Source: Bacillota bacterium (lineage in GTDB: Bacteria > Bacillota > Sulfobacillia > JAJZYS01 > JAILZS01). Taken from it: 64,000 bases of DNA. Every line of letters begins with the position of its first letter. The first letter of the stretch is position 1. Shown here piece by piece: positions 16,837 to 25,395 of this stretch. The stretch covers positions 1-64,000 of the forward strand of contig JAILZS010000008.1 in NCBI GenBank assembly GCA_023512375.1, read 5' to 3'. The position numbers and the translations under genes are program-made. Below the pieces are notes generated by a model that was given only the letters and a program-made list of their open reading frames with translations, did no database searches and was not told the DNA's origin.

Positions 16837-17028
16837 TCGAGTCGCGACGGCACCGAGCGCCGGCACGGCGCGCCGCAACGTCACGCGACGCACCGTCGCG
16901 GTCGCGTGCGCGACTACCGCCGGCTTTCGCACCGCGCCGCGGCCAACCGCGCTGTCGCGTGTCGGTGCTGAACGCTTTCGCGTCCATGGCCGCATGCGTC
17001 CACGGGTGCGCACGCCTACGCACCGCGC
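16837..17028. other. Gap between the DUF192 gene and OLE, no gene seen
   Basis: About 190 bases between the stop of the DUF192 gene and the OLE promoter. CpG-rich with several short palindromes and no coding bias on either strand; the open frames here lack ribosome sites and recognisable motifs. The 5' end of OLE could extend into it if transcription starts upstream of the extended -10. Confidence 0.5.
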
Positions 17029-17463
17029 CTAACGCCGGCCGCCGCCCCGTGCCGGACCGACCGCCGTCTGGACGCCGGCCGTATCCTCCCCCGCCCTCTC
17101 TCGCACCAGGCGGTCGCCGGGCGTCACCCCGGCCGCCTCGGCCGCCCCCGCGGCCAGTTCGAGCACGGCGCGCGCGCGCAGCACGAGCGGCCCGAGGCGC
17201 CACGGGCGCAGGGGGGCGACCACCCGCAGGACGCGCCCCTCCCGGTCGAGGTACACGGCGTCGATGGCCATCCGCATGCCCAGGGCGTGGACGGCGTTGC
17301 ACGGCTCCAACCACAGCCCCTCGTCCGGTTCCAATGAGGTGCGCCCCAACAGGCCCACCATGCGGGAGCGCGCATCCGCGGCCAAACACACGCGCCCCGC
17401 CACCACCCGCCCGTCTTCGCTCCGGCGCACGCACCACGTGCCCTTCGCCGGCACCCTGCTCAC
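17029..17463 (-). CDS. DUF192 family protein
   Basis: 144-residue DUF192 protein: signature MVGLLGRTSLEPDEGLWLEP (residues ~36-55), then HALGMRMAIDAVYLDREGRVLRV, and a C-terminal beta-barrel part with LELAAGAAEAAGVTPGD. Function unknown; DUF192 genes often accompany tad/Flp pilus loci. The GTG start overlaps the stop of the VWA-like gene (GTGA). It lacks the signal peptide that many DUF192 proteins have. It is the last gene of the pilus unit before the OLE promoter. Confidence 0.87.
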   Translation of the reverse strand: MSRVPAKGTWCVRRSEDGRVVAGRVCLAADARSRMVGLLGRTSLEPDEGLWLEPCNAVHALGMRMAIDAVYLDREGRVLRVVAPLRPWRLGPLVLRARAVLELAAGAAEAAGVTPGDRLVRERAGEDTAGVQTAVGPARGGGRR

Positions 17464-18968
17464 GCTCCCTCCTGCGCCCGGTCGGTCCCGCCGCCGACGC
17501 CCCGCCGCCCCGTCCCGGCGCGCAGGCAGAGGGCCACGTCGGCCACCCGCACCCAGACCCCCTCCGGCAGGGCGAGGGACCGGCGCGGCAGCCCGTCCGC
17601 ACCGTACAGGTGATGGTGGCCTAACGCCTGCGCCCGCCACCCGGCGCCGACCCGCTCCAGACGCGCGAGGGCTCCCTCCTCGGCGGTGGGCACCGCCACC
17701 GTCACCCCGGGCCCCTCGGCCGCGCCCACCACCAAGACCCCGCGCGCCGGCGGGAGGGCGACGAGTCGCTCGCGCTCCCCCTCGCCCGCGCCGGCCGGGC
17801 GCACCGCCAACGTGACCGCTCGCGCCCACCGCCGCCTCCCCCGCAGGAGCGCGACCGCGGACAGGGCGAGGAGGGCCCCTGCCGCCGCAGCGGCCCCCAG
17901 GCGCACCGCGGACCGAAGGCGCGACGACGTCCCCCCACCGACCGGGCCCCCCGCCGCGTGCCGCGCGCCGGGTCGGGAGCCGGGCGGGGAGGGAGGGCTC
18001 CCCCCGGAGGCCTCCTGCACCGCCCCCGCCTGCCCCGGCGCCAGGCCGACGGTGGCGCCGTCCGGGGCGCCCACGATGCGCTCCTTCCCCGGGGAGAGCC
18101 GAAGTGTCTGGCGCCTGCCGCCCGCCTCCACCACGGCCGAGGCCGCGGTCGAGCCGTAGGCGACCAGGGCCAGCCGGCTCCCCAGCCGGCGCCACACCAG
18201 GAGCGGCGGCCCTCCCGGCGCCGCCCACAGCGTCGAGCTCGCACCCTTGGCCGGCACCAGCGCCACCGCCCCTCCGCCCGCCGGGACGAGGGCGAACAGC
18301 CCTGGCGCCGGCGCCGTCGGCGCCAGAGCGGGCGCCGGCCGCAGGGGCGTCCATCCCAACCAGCGCAACAGCCGCGCCGCGGCGGGAGCCATGGGCGACG
18401 CCCCCACCACCGGCCAGCGTTCCGGCCCCGGGTTGTCGCCCACCCGCACCGTCACCCATCCGTCGCCCCGGGCGGCGTAGGCGGCGTTCACCGCCGCCAG
18501 GCGGCGGGCGTAGGCGGGGGGAAAGGCGCGTTCGCCCGGATCGGGCTCGTCGTCCGCCACCACCACTGCCCGCACCCCACCCCGCCCGGTGCCGCCCAGC
18601 TGGCTGAGCGCCCACGCCGCCGCCGACGCCGCGTCTGTGGGACCCGACCACCCCAGGTGCGGCAGGCGCAAGAGCGAAAGAGGGCCCTCGGACGCGCCCG
18701 ACCCGAGCCAACGCCGCTCGCCCCGGGCCGCGAACAGCCCCACCGCCACGCGCCAGCCGCGCGGCGCCGCCTGGGACAGGAGATGCACCCAAGCCAGACG
18801 CAGGCGCCCGCCCGGGTCGGAGGCCGAGACGCTGGGCGCGACGTCGACCAGCACCGCCAGGACGGGGCCGGGCCGGGCGAAAGCCCCACCGACGCCGCCG
18901 GGCAACGCCCACGCCGCCAGGGCGAGCGCCGCCGCCCACGCGCCCCGGAAGACCGCCCCGCCCCTCAT
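17460..18968 (-). CDS. VWA-like membrane protein of the tad locus
   Basis: 502 residues. N-terminal signal or membrane helix (~10-28). Then a von Willebrand factor A-like start VLVDVAPSVSASD (~36-48), in which the usual D-x-S-x-S metal site reads D-x-A-P-S-V-S, so metal binding is doubtful. Next comes a proline- and glycine-rich linker, a second membrane helix near residue 370 and a basic cytoplasmic tail. I do not recognise a specific family. It is coupled to tadC by an ATGA overlap and to the DUF192 gene by GTGA, so it is probably a component or surface partner of the pilus apparatus; that is inference from position. Confidence 0.7.
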   Translation of the reverse strand: MRGGAVFRGAWAAALALAAWALPGGVGGAFARPGPVLAVLVDVAPSVSASDPGGRLRLAWVHLLSQAAPRGWRVAVGLFAARGERRWLGSGASEGPLSLLRLPHLGWSGPTDAASAAAWALSQLGGTGRGGVRAVVVADDEPDPGERAFPPAYARRLAAVNAAYAARGDGWVTVRVGDNPGPERWPVVGASPMAPAAARLLRWLGWTPLRPAPALAPTAPAPGLFALVPAGGGAVALVPAKGASSTLWAAPGGPPLLVWRRLGSRLALVAYGSTAASAVVEAGGRRQTLRLSPGKERIVGAPDGATVGLAPGQAGAVQEASGGSPPSPPGSRPGARHAAGGPVGGGTSSRLRSAVRLGAAAAAGALLALSAVALLRGRRRWARAVTLAVRPAGAGEGERERLVALPPARGVLVVGAAEGPGVTVAVPTAEEGALARLERVGAGWRAQALGHHHLYGADGLPRRSLALPEGVWVRVADVALCLRAGTGRRGVGGGTDRAQEGA

Positions 18969-19888
18969 CGGAACAGCCCCAGCCGCAGGGCGCGCAGCAC
19001 CGCCGGCCCCAGCACGAGGAGGAAGAGCCCCGGCAGGATGAACATCACCATGGGGAAGAGCATCTTGACCGGCACCTTGGCTGCGGCCTCCTCGCTGCGC
19101 ATGAGGCGCAGGCGGCGGAGAAGCTGGGACTGGGCGCGCAGCACGCCGCCGATGCTCGTGCCGAGCTCGTCCGCCTGGGCGACGGCGGCGGCGAACCGGG
19201 CCACGTCCTCCACCCCCGTGCGCCGGCCCATCTCCCGCAGGGCGTCGGCCCGCCCCTGGCCGTAGCGCATGCGCACGAGGGCGAGGCGGATCTCCTCCGA
19301 CAGGGGGTCGGAGCGCCCTTCCGCCACCCGCGTGAGCGCCGCCTCGAACCCGAGCCCGGCCTCCACGCACGTGACCAGCAGGTCGAGCGTATCCGGCAGG
19401 GCGCGGGCGATGGCGCGCTGTCGCGCCGTCACCGCCTGCGTGAGGGCGACGGTGGGCAAGAGGGGCCCGACCAGCAAGCCCAGGAGGGCGACGATGACGC
19501 CGAGGCGCGCCGGCAGGCCCAAGGCGAGGGCGAGGGTGAGGCCCGCTGCCAGGCCGGCCGCCGCCGCCAGGCCTCGGCCCAGGAGGGCCATGTCGGCCCG
19601 GGCCGGCGACCGGCCGGCCCTCTCCAGGGTTCGCGCCATGCCCTCGCGCAGGGAGGCGGGCGTCATGCGCCCGAGGCGTCGCGCCCACGCCGCCAGGAGC
19701 GGGTCGACCACCCTGCGCCGGAAGGGCTCAGGGCCCTCGGGTGCCCCCTGCCGCGGGCGGGCCACGGCCTCCAGACGGCGCCTGAGGTCCCGGACCGGGG
19801 CCTCCGCCTCCGCCCACGCCCCGACCGCCGCCGCGGCCACCCCGAGGACGAAGATGCCGTATGCCCACGTCGCCCCCTGCACGCCCAT
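18965..19888 (-). CDS. tadC: Flp pilus inner-membrane protein TadC
   Basis: 307-residue GspF/T2SSF-fold platform protein of the tad pilus. Membrane segments near residues 8-25, ~105-145, and at the C-terminus (VKMLFPMVMFILPGLFLLVLGPAVL). The central T2SSF block has ALPDTLDLLVTCVEAGLGF and ADELGTSIGGVLRAQSQ, the TadC signature. The start may be the ATG at 19888 or the GTG two codons later (19882); AGGGGG abuts the ATG and is better spaced from the GTG. It pairs with TadB to form the platform driven by TadA. Confidence 0.92.
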   Translation of the reverse strand: MGVQGATWAYGIFVLGVAAAAVGAWAEAEAPVRDLRRRLEAVARPRQGAPEGPEPFRRRVVDPLLAAWARRLGRMTPASLREGMARTLERAGRSPARADMALLGRGLAAAAGLAAGLTLALALGLPARLGVIVALLGLLVGPLLPTVALTQAVTARQRAIARALPDTLDLLVTCVEAGLGFEAALTRVAEGRSDPLSEEIRLALVRMRYGQGRADALREMGRRTGVEDVARFAAAVAQADELGTSIGGVLRAQSQLLRRLRLMRSEEAAAKVPVKMLFPMVMFILPGLFLLVLGPAVLRALRLGLFR

Positions 19889-19893
19889 CCCCC

Positions 19894-20832
19894 TTACACG
19901 TCGATGCGGCTGACGCGGCGGATCCACAGCGCGCCCACGGCGTCCAGGACGGCGATCGCGGCCAGGATGCCCAGGCCGGCGCGCGTCGTCCACAGCACGG
20001 ACACGAAGCTCGGCGCCGTGGCCAAGAGGAGCAGCCCCACCCCCACGGGCAGGAGGGTGAGGATGGTGGCGCTGAGGCGGTTCTGGGCCGTGGCGGCGCG
20101 CAGGCGCTGGCGCAACTGGATGCGTTCGCGCACGGTGGCGGCGATGCCGTCGAGGATCTCGGCCAGGCTACCGCCCACCTGGCGCTCCACGGCGATGGCC
20201 GTGGCCACGAGCGACAGGTCCGGTTGCCCCAGGCGCGCCGCCAGGTCGGCCAGGGAGTCCTCCATCGGCTGGCCCAGGGCGTGGCGGCGGTGGACCTCCA
20301 GGAGGTAGGGCCCCAGGGGTTCCGCGGTCTCCCGACCGGCGGCCGCGAAGGCCTGGGCCAGACCGTAGCCGGCGTGGAGGGCGGAGGCCACCAATACCAG
20401 CGCGTCGGCCAGCTGCCCCTCCATGGCCCGAAGGCGGGCCTCGGCCCGGCGCCCCAGAAGCCACGGCGGGAGGGCCAAGGCGACAGCCGCCCCCACCGCC
20501 GCCGCCGCCGGCCCGGCCACGGCCAGCCCGGCAAGCGAGACGAGGACGACGGCGCCGGCGCGCACCGCCAGGTACTCCCTCGGCGTCAGCCCGACGCCCG
20601 CCCGCGCCAGGGCGAGGGCTGCGCCCGAGGCCCGCCCGTCCGCCCCGCGCCGCGGCCGCCGCCGGCGCGGCGCGGCCGCGGGCGTCGGCAGGGCGGCTTG
20701 GGGCGAGCCCCCAGCCACCTCCGCCACGCGGCGCGAGAGGGCCCGTCCCGACGCCAGGAGGAGGGGACGGGCGGCGCCCAGGGCGATGCCCAGGCCGAGG
20801 ACGAAGAGCACCCATGCCCCGTATGCCCTCAC
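19894..20832 (-). CDS. tadB: Flp pilus inner-membrane protein TadB
   Basis: 312-residue T2SSF-fold protein. N-terminal membrane helix, a basic loop (~40-75), two helices at ~78-115, the T2SSF domain with QLADALVLVASALHAGYGLAQAF and EVERQ-like ERQVGGSLAEILDGIA, and a final membrane helix. It partners TadC in the pilus platform. GTG start coupled to the tadA stop (GTGA). Confidence 0.92.
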   Translation of the reverse strand: MRAYGAWVLFVLGLGIALGAARPLLLASGRALSRRVAEVAGGSPQAALPTPAAAPRRRRPRRGADGRASGAALALARAGVGLTPREYLAVRAGAVVLVSLAGLAVAGPAAAAVGAAVALALPPWLLGRRAEARLRAMEGQLADALVLVASALHAGYGLAQAFAAAGRETAEPLGPYLLEVHRRHALGQPMEDSLADLAARLGQPDLSLVATAIAVERQVGGSLAEILDGIAATVRERIQLRQRLRAATAQNRLSATILTLLPVGVGLLLLATAPSFVSVLWTTRAGLGILAAIAVLDAVGALWIRRVSRIDV

Positions 20833-22154
20833 GGCACCCTCCCCCCGGCGGCGCCGGCCGCGCCCGCTGCGACCAGGAGGTGGCGCACCCGGCGCCCGCC
20901 CCCCTCCAGACGGTCAAGCGCCTTCGGCAAGAGGCCCGTGGGGGCGAACCGTGCCGGTCCCCCGCCCGGGGGCGGGGCGTAGGCGAACAGGTCCTGGAGG
21001 GTGATCGTGTCCCCCTCCATGCCCACGACCTCCGTGATGCTCTCCACCCGGCGCCGGCCGTCCCGGTCCCGCCGCTGGTGCACGATGAGGTCGACGGCGG
21101 CCACGATCTGCTGGCGGATGGCGCGCAGGGGCAGTTCCGCCCCGCTCATGAGGACCATGGTCTCCAAGCGCGACATGAGGTCGCGCGGGGAGTTGGCGTG
21201 GGCGGTGGTGAGCGACCCGTCGTGGCCCGTGTTCATGGCCTGCAACATGTCCAGCGCCTCGCCGCCGCGCACCTCGCCCACGATGATGCGGTCGGGTCGC
21301 ATGCGCAGGGCGTTGATCACGAGCTGGCGGATGGTGACCTCCCCCCGCCCCTCGACGTTGGCCGGGCGCGCCTCGAGGCTCACCACGTGCTCTTGCTGCA
21401 ACCTTAGCTCGGCCGCGTCCTCGATGGTGACGATGCGCTGGTCGGCGGGGATGAACGAGGACAGGGCGTTGAGCATCGTCGTCTTGCCGCTGCCCGTGCC
21501 GCCGGAGACGACGATGTTGAGGCGGGCGTCGACCGCCGCCTGCAGGAAGGCGGCCATCTCCGGCGACAGCGTCCCCGCCGCCACCAGGTCGCGCATGCGG
21601 TAGGCGTCCGGGGCGAACTTGCGGATGGTGACCGCCACCCCGCGTACCGACACGGGGGGCACCACCACGTTCACGCGCGCCCCCGACGGCAGCCGTGCGT
21701 CCACCATGGGCGAGCTCTCGTCCACCCGCCGCCCGAGGGGGGCGAGGATGCGCTCCACCACCTGCAGGACGTGGGCCTGGTCGCGGAAGCGCACGGGAGT
21801 GCGCTGGATGCGCCCGTCGCGCTCCACGTACACCTCGCCCGGCGCGTTGACCATGATCTCGGTCACGCCCGGGTCCCGCAGCAGCGGGTCGAGCGGACCA
21901 TACCCCCCCGCCTCGTCGCGGGCCGCCGCCAAGATGGCCTCCCGCTCCGCCCGCGTGTAGGTGCGCGACGCCTCCGCCAGGACCTGGTCCACCATCTCCT
22001 CGACCGCAGGCCCGTGCGGGTCGGCCGCCTCGTCGGCCAGGCGGCGCAGCACCTCCCGCACGACGGCGTCGACCTCCGCCCCCGCGGCGGGCGGCGGCGC
22101 TCCTTCCGTCGCCCCCCCGACCGAGGGCGGACCCAACCGGCGCAGGACGCTCAC
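20829..22154 (-). CDS. tadA: Flp pilus assembly ATPase TadA/CpaF
   Basis: Hexameric secretion ATPase powering Flp pilus assembly, 441 residues. Walker A GGTGSGKTT (218-226), the aspartate-box segment TIEDAAEL, Walker B RIIVGEVRGGEALDML, and the histidine box NTGHDGSLTTAHAN, all diagnostic for the CpaF branch of PilT/VirB11 ATPases. GTG start in a GTGA overlap with cpaE; the frame is open far upstream but only as a shadow of cpaE. Confidence 0.96.
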   Translation of the reverse strand: MSVLRRLGPPSVGGATEGAPPPAAGAEVDAVVREVLRRLADEAADPHGPAVEEMVDQVLAEASRTYTRAEREAILAAARDEAGGYGPLDPLLRDPGVTEIMVNAPGEVYVERDGRIQRTPVRFRDQAHVLQVVERILAPLGRRVDESSPMVDARLPSGARVNVVVPPVSVRGVAVTIRKFAPDAYRMRDLVAAGTLSPEMAAFLQAAVDARLNIVVSGGTGSGKTTMLNALSSFIPADQRIVTIEDAAELRLQQEHVVSLEARPANVEGRGEVTIRQLVINALRMRPDRIIVGEVRGGEALDMLQAMNTGHDGSLTTAHANSPRDLMSRLETMVLMSGAELPLRAIRQQIVAAVDLIVHQRRDRDGRRRVESITEVVGMEGDTITLQDLFAYAPPPGGGPARFAPTGLLPKALDRLEGGGRRVRHLLVAAGAAGAAGGRVP

Positions 22155-23380
22155 GTCCGCCGCCCCCGAAACAGGCCGCGTCGGGGCGCCGGCCGGGCTC
22201 CGCCCACGAGGCGGGCGGCCAGCCGCTCGGCCGCGGCGGCCACGGGGCCGCGGCGGGCCACATGGGAAACCGGCAGGCCGCGGTTCATGGCGGTCACGGC
22301 CGCCCGGTCCTCGCCGGCGCGCGCCCACACCGGCAGGCCGAGGGTGCGCTCGAGGTCCGCCGGGTCGGGCCCGTCCGACCGCCAACGGTTGAGCGCCAGC
22401 CCGACCTTGGCCACCGGGATGTCGAAGCGGCCGAAGAGGTCGATGGCGAGGCGGGCGGCGGCGGCCGAGGGGAGGTCGGGCCCCAGGACGAGGATGACGC
22501 TGTCCGCCTCCTGCGCCGCGGCGAAGTCGGCCTCGCCCAGGGCGCTCGAGGTGTCGAGCACGGTGGCGGGGAAGGCGGAGCGGCTCGCCTCCACGATGGC
22601 GGCCACATGGGCGTGGCGCACGTACTCCGCCACCTCGGGCGCCTCCGGCGCGCACAGCACCTCGACCCCCGAGGCGGCGTGGGGCGTGAGGTAGGTGCGC
22701 AGGGTCTCGCCGTCCAGGCTCGCCGCCTCGCCCAGCAGGTCGCTCAGCGGCCGTGCGGGCCGCAGGCCTAGGGCCACCCCCACCGCCCCCGCGCCCAGCG
22801 CCAGGTCGGCCAACGCCACGGGGGAGGCGAGGCGGCGGCGCAACGCGGCGGCCAGTTCGATGGCCAGAGTCGTCTTGCCGACGCCACCCCGCAAGGAGAA
22901 GAGCGCCACGGTGAGCCCGCGCTCCGCCGCCGGCGCCGACGCCATCCCTGCGACCGCCGCCCCCCCGCTCGCCGCCTCCCGACCCGCCCGATACACCGCC
23001 TCGGTGAGCTCGGCCAGCTGGGCGCCGCGCGCCACCACCTCCGCCGCCCCCAGAGTGCGGCAGGTTCGGTACAGGGCGCCGTCCAGGCGCTCGGCCACGA
23101 CCACGAGCGCCGTCCGCCCCCCCCTTAGCCGCTGCCACGCCTCGCCCAGGGCGGACGGAAAGGCGCCTCCCTCGCCCGCGTCCCACACCACCACGTCGAC
23201 GCCATGCGCCAGCGCCGCCTCCACGTCCTCCGGCCGCTCGCTGTCGCCGTGGCGCACCACCCGGAGATCCTCCACCGGCGCCAGCCGCGCCGCCAAGGCG
23301 CTCCGCCAAGCGAGGTCGGGGGAGAGGACAGCCACCCGCAGGGCGCGCGGCGCGCTCGCGTCCGCCACCGCCGCCATCAT
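22151..23380 (-). CDS. cpaE: Pilus-localising MinD-like ATPase CpaE/TadZ
   Basis: 409 residues in two domains: a receiver-like N-terminal domain (~12-130) with the aspartate-bearing strand VDVVVWDAGEG (61-71), and a ParA/MinD-type ATPase domain with deviant Walker A RGGVGKTT (164-171) and the switch strand ATVLDTSSALG. TadZ proteins place the pilus machine in the cell. The start overlaps the cpaB stop (ATGA at 23377-23380); a second ATG follows one codon later. Confidence 0.9.
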   Translation of the reverse strand: MMAAVADASAPRALRVAVLSPDLAWRSALAARLAPVEDLRVVRHGDSERPEDVEAALAHGVDVVVWDAGEGGAFPSALGEAWQRLRGGRTALVVVAERLDGALYRTCRTLGAAEVVARGAQLAELTEAVYRAGREAASGGAAVAGMASAPAAERGLTVALFSLRGGVGKTTLAIELAAALRRRLASPVALADLALGAGAVGVALGLRPARPLSDLLGEAASLDGETLRTYLTPHAASGVEVLCAPEAPEVAEYVRHAHVAAIVEASRSAFPATVLDTSSALGEADFAAAQEADSVILVLGPDLPSAAAARLAIDLFGRFDIPVAKVGLALNRWRSDGPDPADLERTLGLPVWARAGEDRAAVTAMNRGLPVSHVARRGPVAAAAERLAARLVGGARPAPRRGLFRGRRT

Positions 23381-24099
23381 CGCACCCCTCCCACCAGCGC
23401 GGCCGGCGCCACCGTCGGCGACGGCGATCCGCTGTCGGACGGGTTGCGCAGGGCAAGCGACAGAGGACCCGACGTCTGGGCCAAGGCGAGGGCGGCGGCC
23501 TGGCGCGGCGTCACCTCCAGCACGACCGAGGTGTACGTGCCGCTCGTCACCTGCCCGCCTGCCTCCGCCGACCCCGCGCTGCCCCCCACCACGGCCAGGA
23601 CGGGGACGTCGGTCAAAAGGACCACGGCGCGGGCGGGCGAGACGCTGTTCACCACCGCCACCACGTCCACGCGATCCCCCGGCGCGAGCAGGCCCCCGAC
23701 CCCGGCGGCCGACGACACCGGCAGGTCGACGGCCCGCATGCCGTGCGGCAGCTGGGCGGCGAGCGTGGCCTGGGCCGCGCTGGCGTACAGCATGCCGGCC
23801 ACCACGGGTTCGCCCGCCCAAAGCGCCTGACGGGCGACCGCGCCCGCCACCGCCGCCGGCGAGGTCACGCTTCCCGGCGGCACGTCGGCCACGGGCAGAC
23901 GGCGCTGCACGAACTCCCCCGGGTTCAGGGAGGCGCCGGCGGCGATGTCCACCCGGGGGACCAGCACCGCCGCCGTCGCCGGAGCCGCCGCCCGTCCCGC
24001 CTGGGCGGCCGCCTCCTGCCTACGCATCCACACGAGGGCGGCGGCCGCCATGCCGACGCCGACCACGACCATGAACCGATACACGCCCTGCGCCCGCAT
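23377..24099 (-). CDS. cpaB: Flp pilus assembly protein CpaB (RcpC)
   Basis: 240 residues: N-terminal membrane helix (~9-25), then an SAF domain with VLVPRVDIAAGASLNPGEF and the RcpC/CpaB block LPHGMRAVDLPVSSAAGVGGLLAPGDRVDVV. CpaB is extracytoplasmic and links the pilus base to the envelope. Good ribosome site GGGAGGG eight bases before the ATG. No gene for the outer-membrane secretin RcpA is present, as expected for a single-membrane cell. Confidence 0.92.
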   Translation of the reverse strand: MRAQGVYRFMVVVGVGMAAAALVWMRRQEAAAQAGRAAAPATAAVLVPRVDIAAGASLNPGEFVQRRLPVADVPPGSVTSPAAVAGAVARQALWAGEPVVAGMLYASAAQATLAAQLPHGMRAVDLPVSSAAGVGGLLAPGDRVDVVAVVNSVSPARAVVLLTDVPVLAVVGGSAGSAEAGGQVTSGTYTSVVLEVTPRQAAALALAQTSGPLSLALRNPSDSGSPSPTVAPAALVGGVR

Positions 24100-24141
24100 T
24101 GCCCGGCCCTCCCTCCCGGCGGACGCCCGCCTCGCCCCCCT

Positions 24142-25395
24142 CTATCCGTCCGCGCTGGCCACGACCGGCCCGCTCACGCCCGCCGTCGGCATGAGGGCAG
24201 GCCGTCCGCCGAACACGCCGGTGGCCACGGCCGGGAGGCCGTCTGCCGCGCTGGGGAGCAGCGCCCCCACGAACTCCGCCTGCACCTCGCCCTGCTCGTT
24301 GCCGCTGGACGGCGTGTAGTGCTGCAGGAGGACGGCCGCGAACCCGGCCACCGTCACCTGGCCCGCCCCCCGGACGCATCCCCCCTGAGGGGTGTCCACG
24401 ACCGGCACCACCGCCAGCTGGGGGTCGCCGTTGGCGTAGTTGGCGAAGCGCTGTTCCATCGCCTGATCGGTCGGGCCTACCATGTCGCCCGGCTGGGTGG
24501 TGAGCACCTCGCCCACCTGCACCGGGCTTTGGGCGCCGTACACGATGTCGTTGCGGTACGCGTCCGCCCCCGGGCCGTCGATGCGGACGGCGCCGAAGTT
24601 GCCGTCGCTCGCCTCCCCCGCCCCCACCTTGAGGGTGATGGGCGTGTAGAGCGGGGTCTGGGTGACGGTGGCGACCGTGACGTCGAACGGCAGAAGGCCC
24701 GCCTGGCCCACGTCGTTGGGGTTGTAGGTGAAGGTCGACCAGCCTCCGCCGGAGCCGTCCGATCCGCCGGAGCCGTCCGCCTCGCCCGAGATCCCCTCGC
24801 CCTCCGTGCCGCCCGAGCCGTCGCCCTCCGACCCGCCGCCGTCCGCCTCCGAGTCCTGGGAGCCTCCGGGCCAGGGCCCGGCCGTGGAGAAGCCCGGCGG
24901 CACGGCGGAGAAGAACACGTAGCCGTTCTGCGCCGTCGCCGCACCCGCCGCCGGCGTCGAGTAGGAGGTGACGGCCGTGGCGGCACGCGCCGCGGCCGCC
25001 GCCGCCGCCACCGACGTACCGGGGTAGCCGAGGACCTGGGCGAAGAAGGAACCCTGCCCGCTCGTCACCGCGGCCTCGATGCACACGCCGCCGCACGCCA
25101 CCGCGTAGTGGGCAGCGGGAAAGCCGTTGGCCGCCCCCACCGCCTGGGCACGGGCCAGGGCCTGGCTGGGGTCGAACGGAAGGTCCGCCGCCCCCGCCAG
25201 GGCGGCGGCGGCCATGGCGTTCTCCGCCCTCGCCTTGAGCACGTACGCCCTCCCCACGTCCACCACCAGGGCGGCCGAACCCAAGAGCACGGTGGCCGTA
25301 AGGGCGAAGAGCGCCGTCGCCTGCCCGTCCTCCCGGGCCAGGGCGCACCGTCCCCACCGCCGCGCCGCCGCCAGCCACGGGCGCATCCTCGTCAC
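24142..25395 (-). CDS. tadG: TadG-like pilus assembly protein with Flp/TadE-type anchor
   Basis: 417 residues. N-terminal REDGQATALFALTATVLL is the TadE/TadG prepilin-like anchor, followed by DVGRAYVLKARAENAMAAAALAGA (~45-68), a typical TadG block. The rest is an extracellular domain with alanine-rich strands and a long low-complexity insert of Gly, Ser, Glu and Asp around residues 180-215 (EADGGGSEGDGSGG and similar). GTG start overlapping the tadE stop. Putative pseudopilin; how it acts in the pilus is not known. Confidence 0.85.
   Translation of the reverse strand: MTRMRPWLAAARRWGRCALAREDGQATALFALTATVLLGSAALVVDVGRAYVLKARAENAMAAAALAGAADLPFDPSQALARAQAVGAANGFPAAHYAVACGGVCIEAAVTSGQGSFFAQVLGYPGTSVAAAAAAARAATAVTSYSTPAAGAATAQNGYVFFSAVPPGFSTAGPWPGGSQDSEADGGGSEGDGSGGTEGEGISGEADGSGGSDGSGGGWSTFTYNPNDVGQAGLLPFDVTVATVTQTPLYTPITLKVGAGEASDGNFGAVRIDGPGADAYRNDIVYGAQSPVQVGEVLTTQPGDMVGPTDQAMEQRFANYANGDPQLAVVPVVDTPQGGCVRGAGQVTVAGFAAVLLQHYTPSSGNEQGEVQAEFVGALLPSAADGLPAVATGVFGGRPALMPTAGVSGPVVASADG

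Noticed and set aside
16285-16840. RNase P RNA, because of GAGGAAAG on the minus strand
   Set aside because: The other universally conserved RNase P segments are not present, while the context fits OLE.
20829-23456. An apparent 875-residue protein ending as TadA
   Set aside because: The upstream half is an out-of-phase reading of cpaE; the GTGA junction at 22151-22154 gives the true tadA start.
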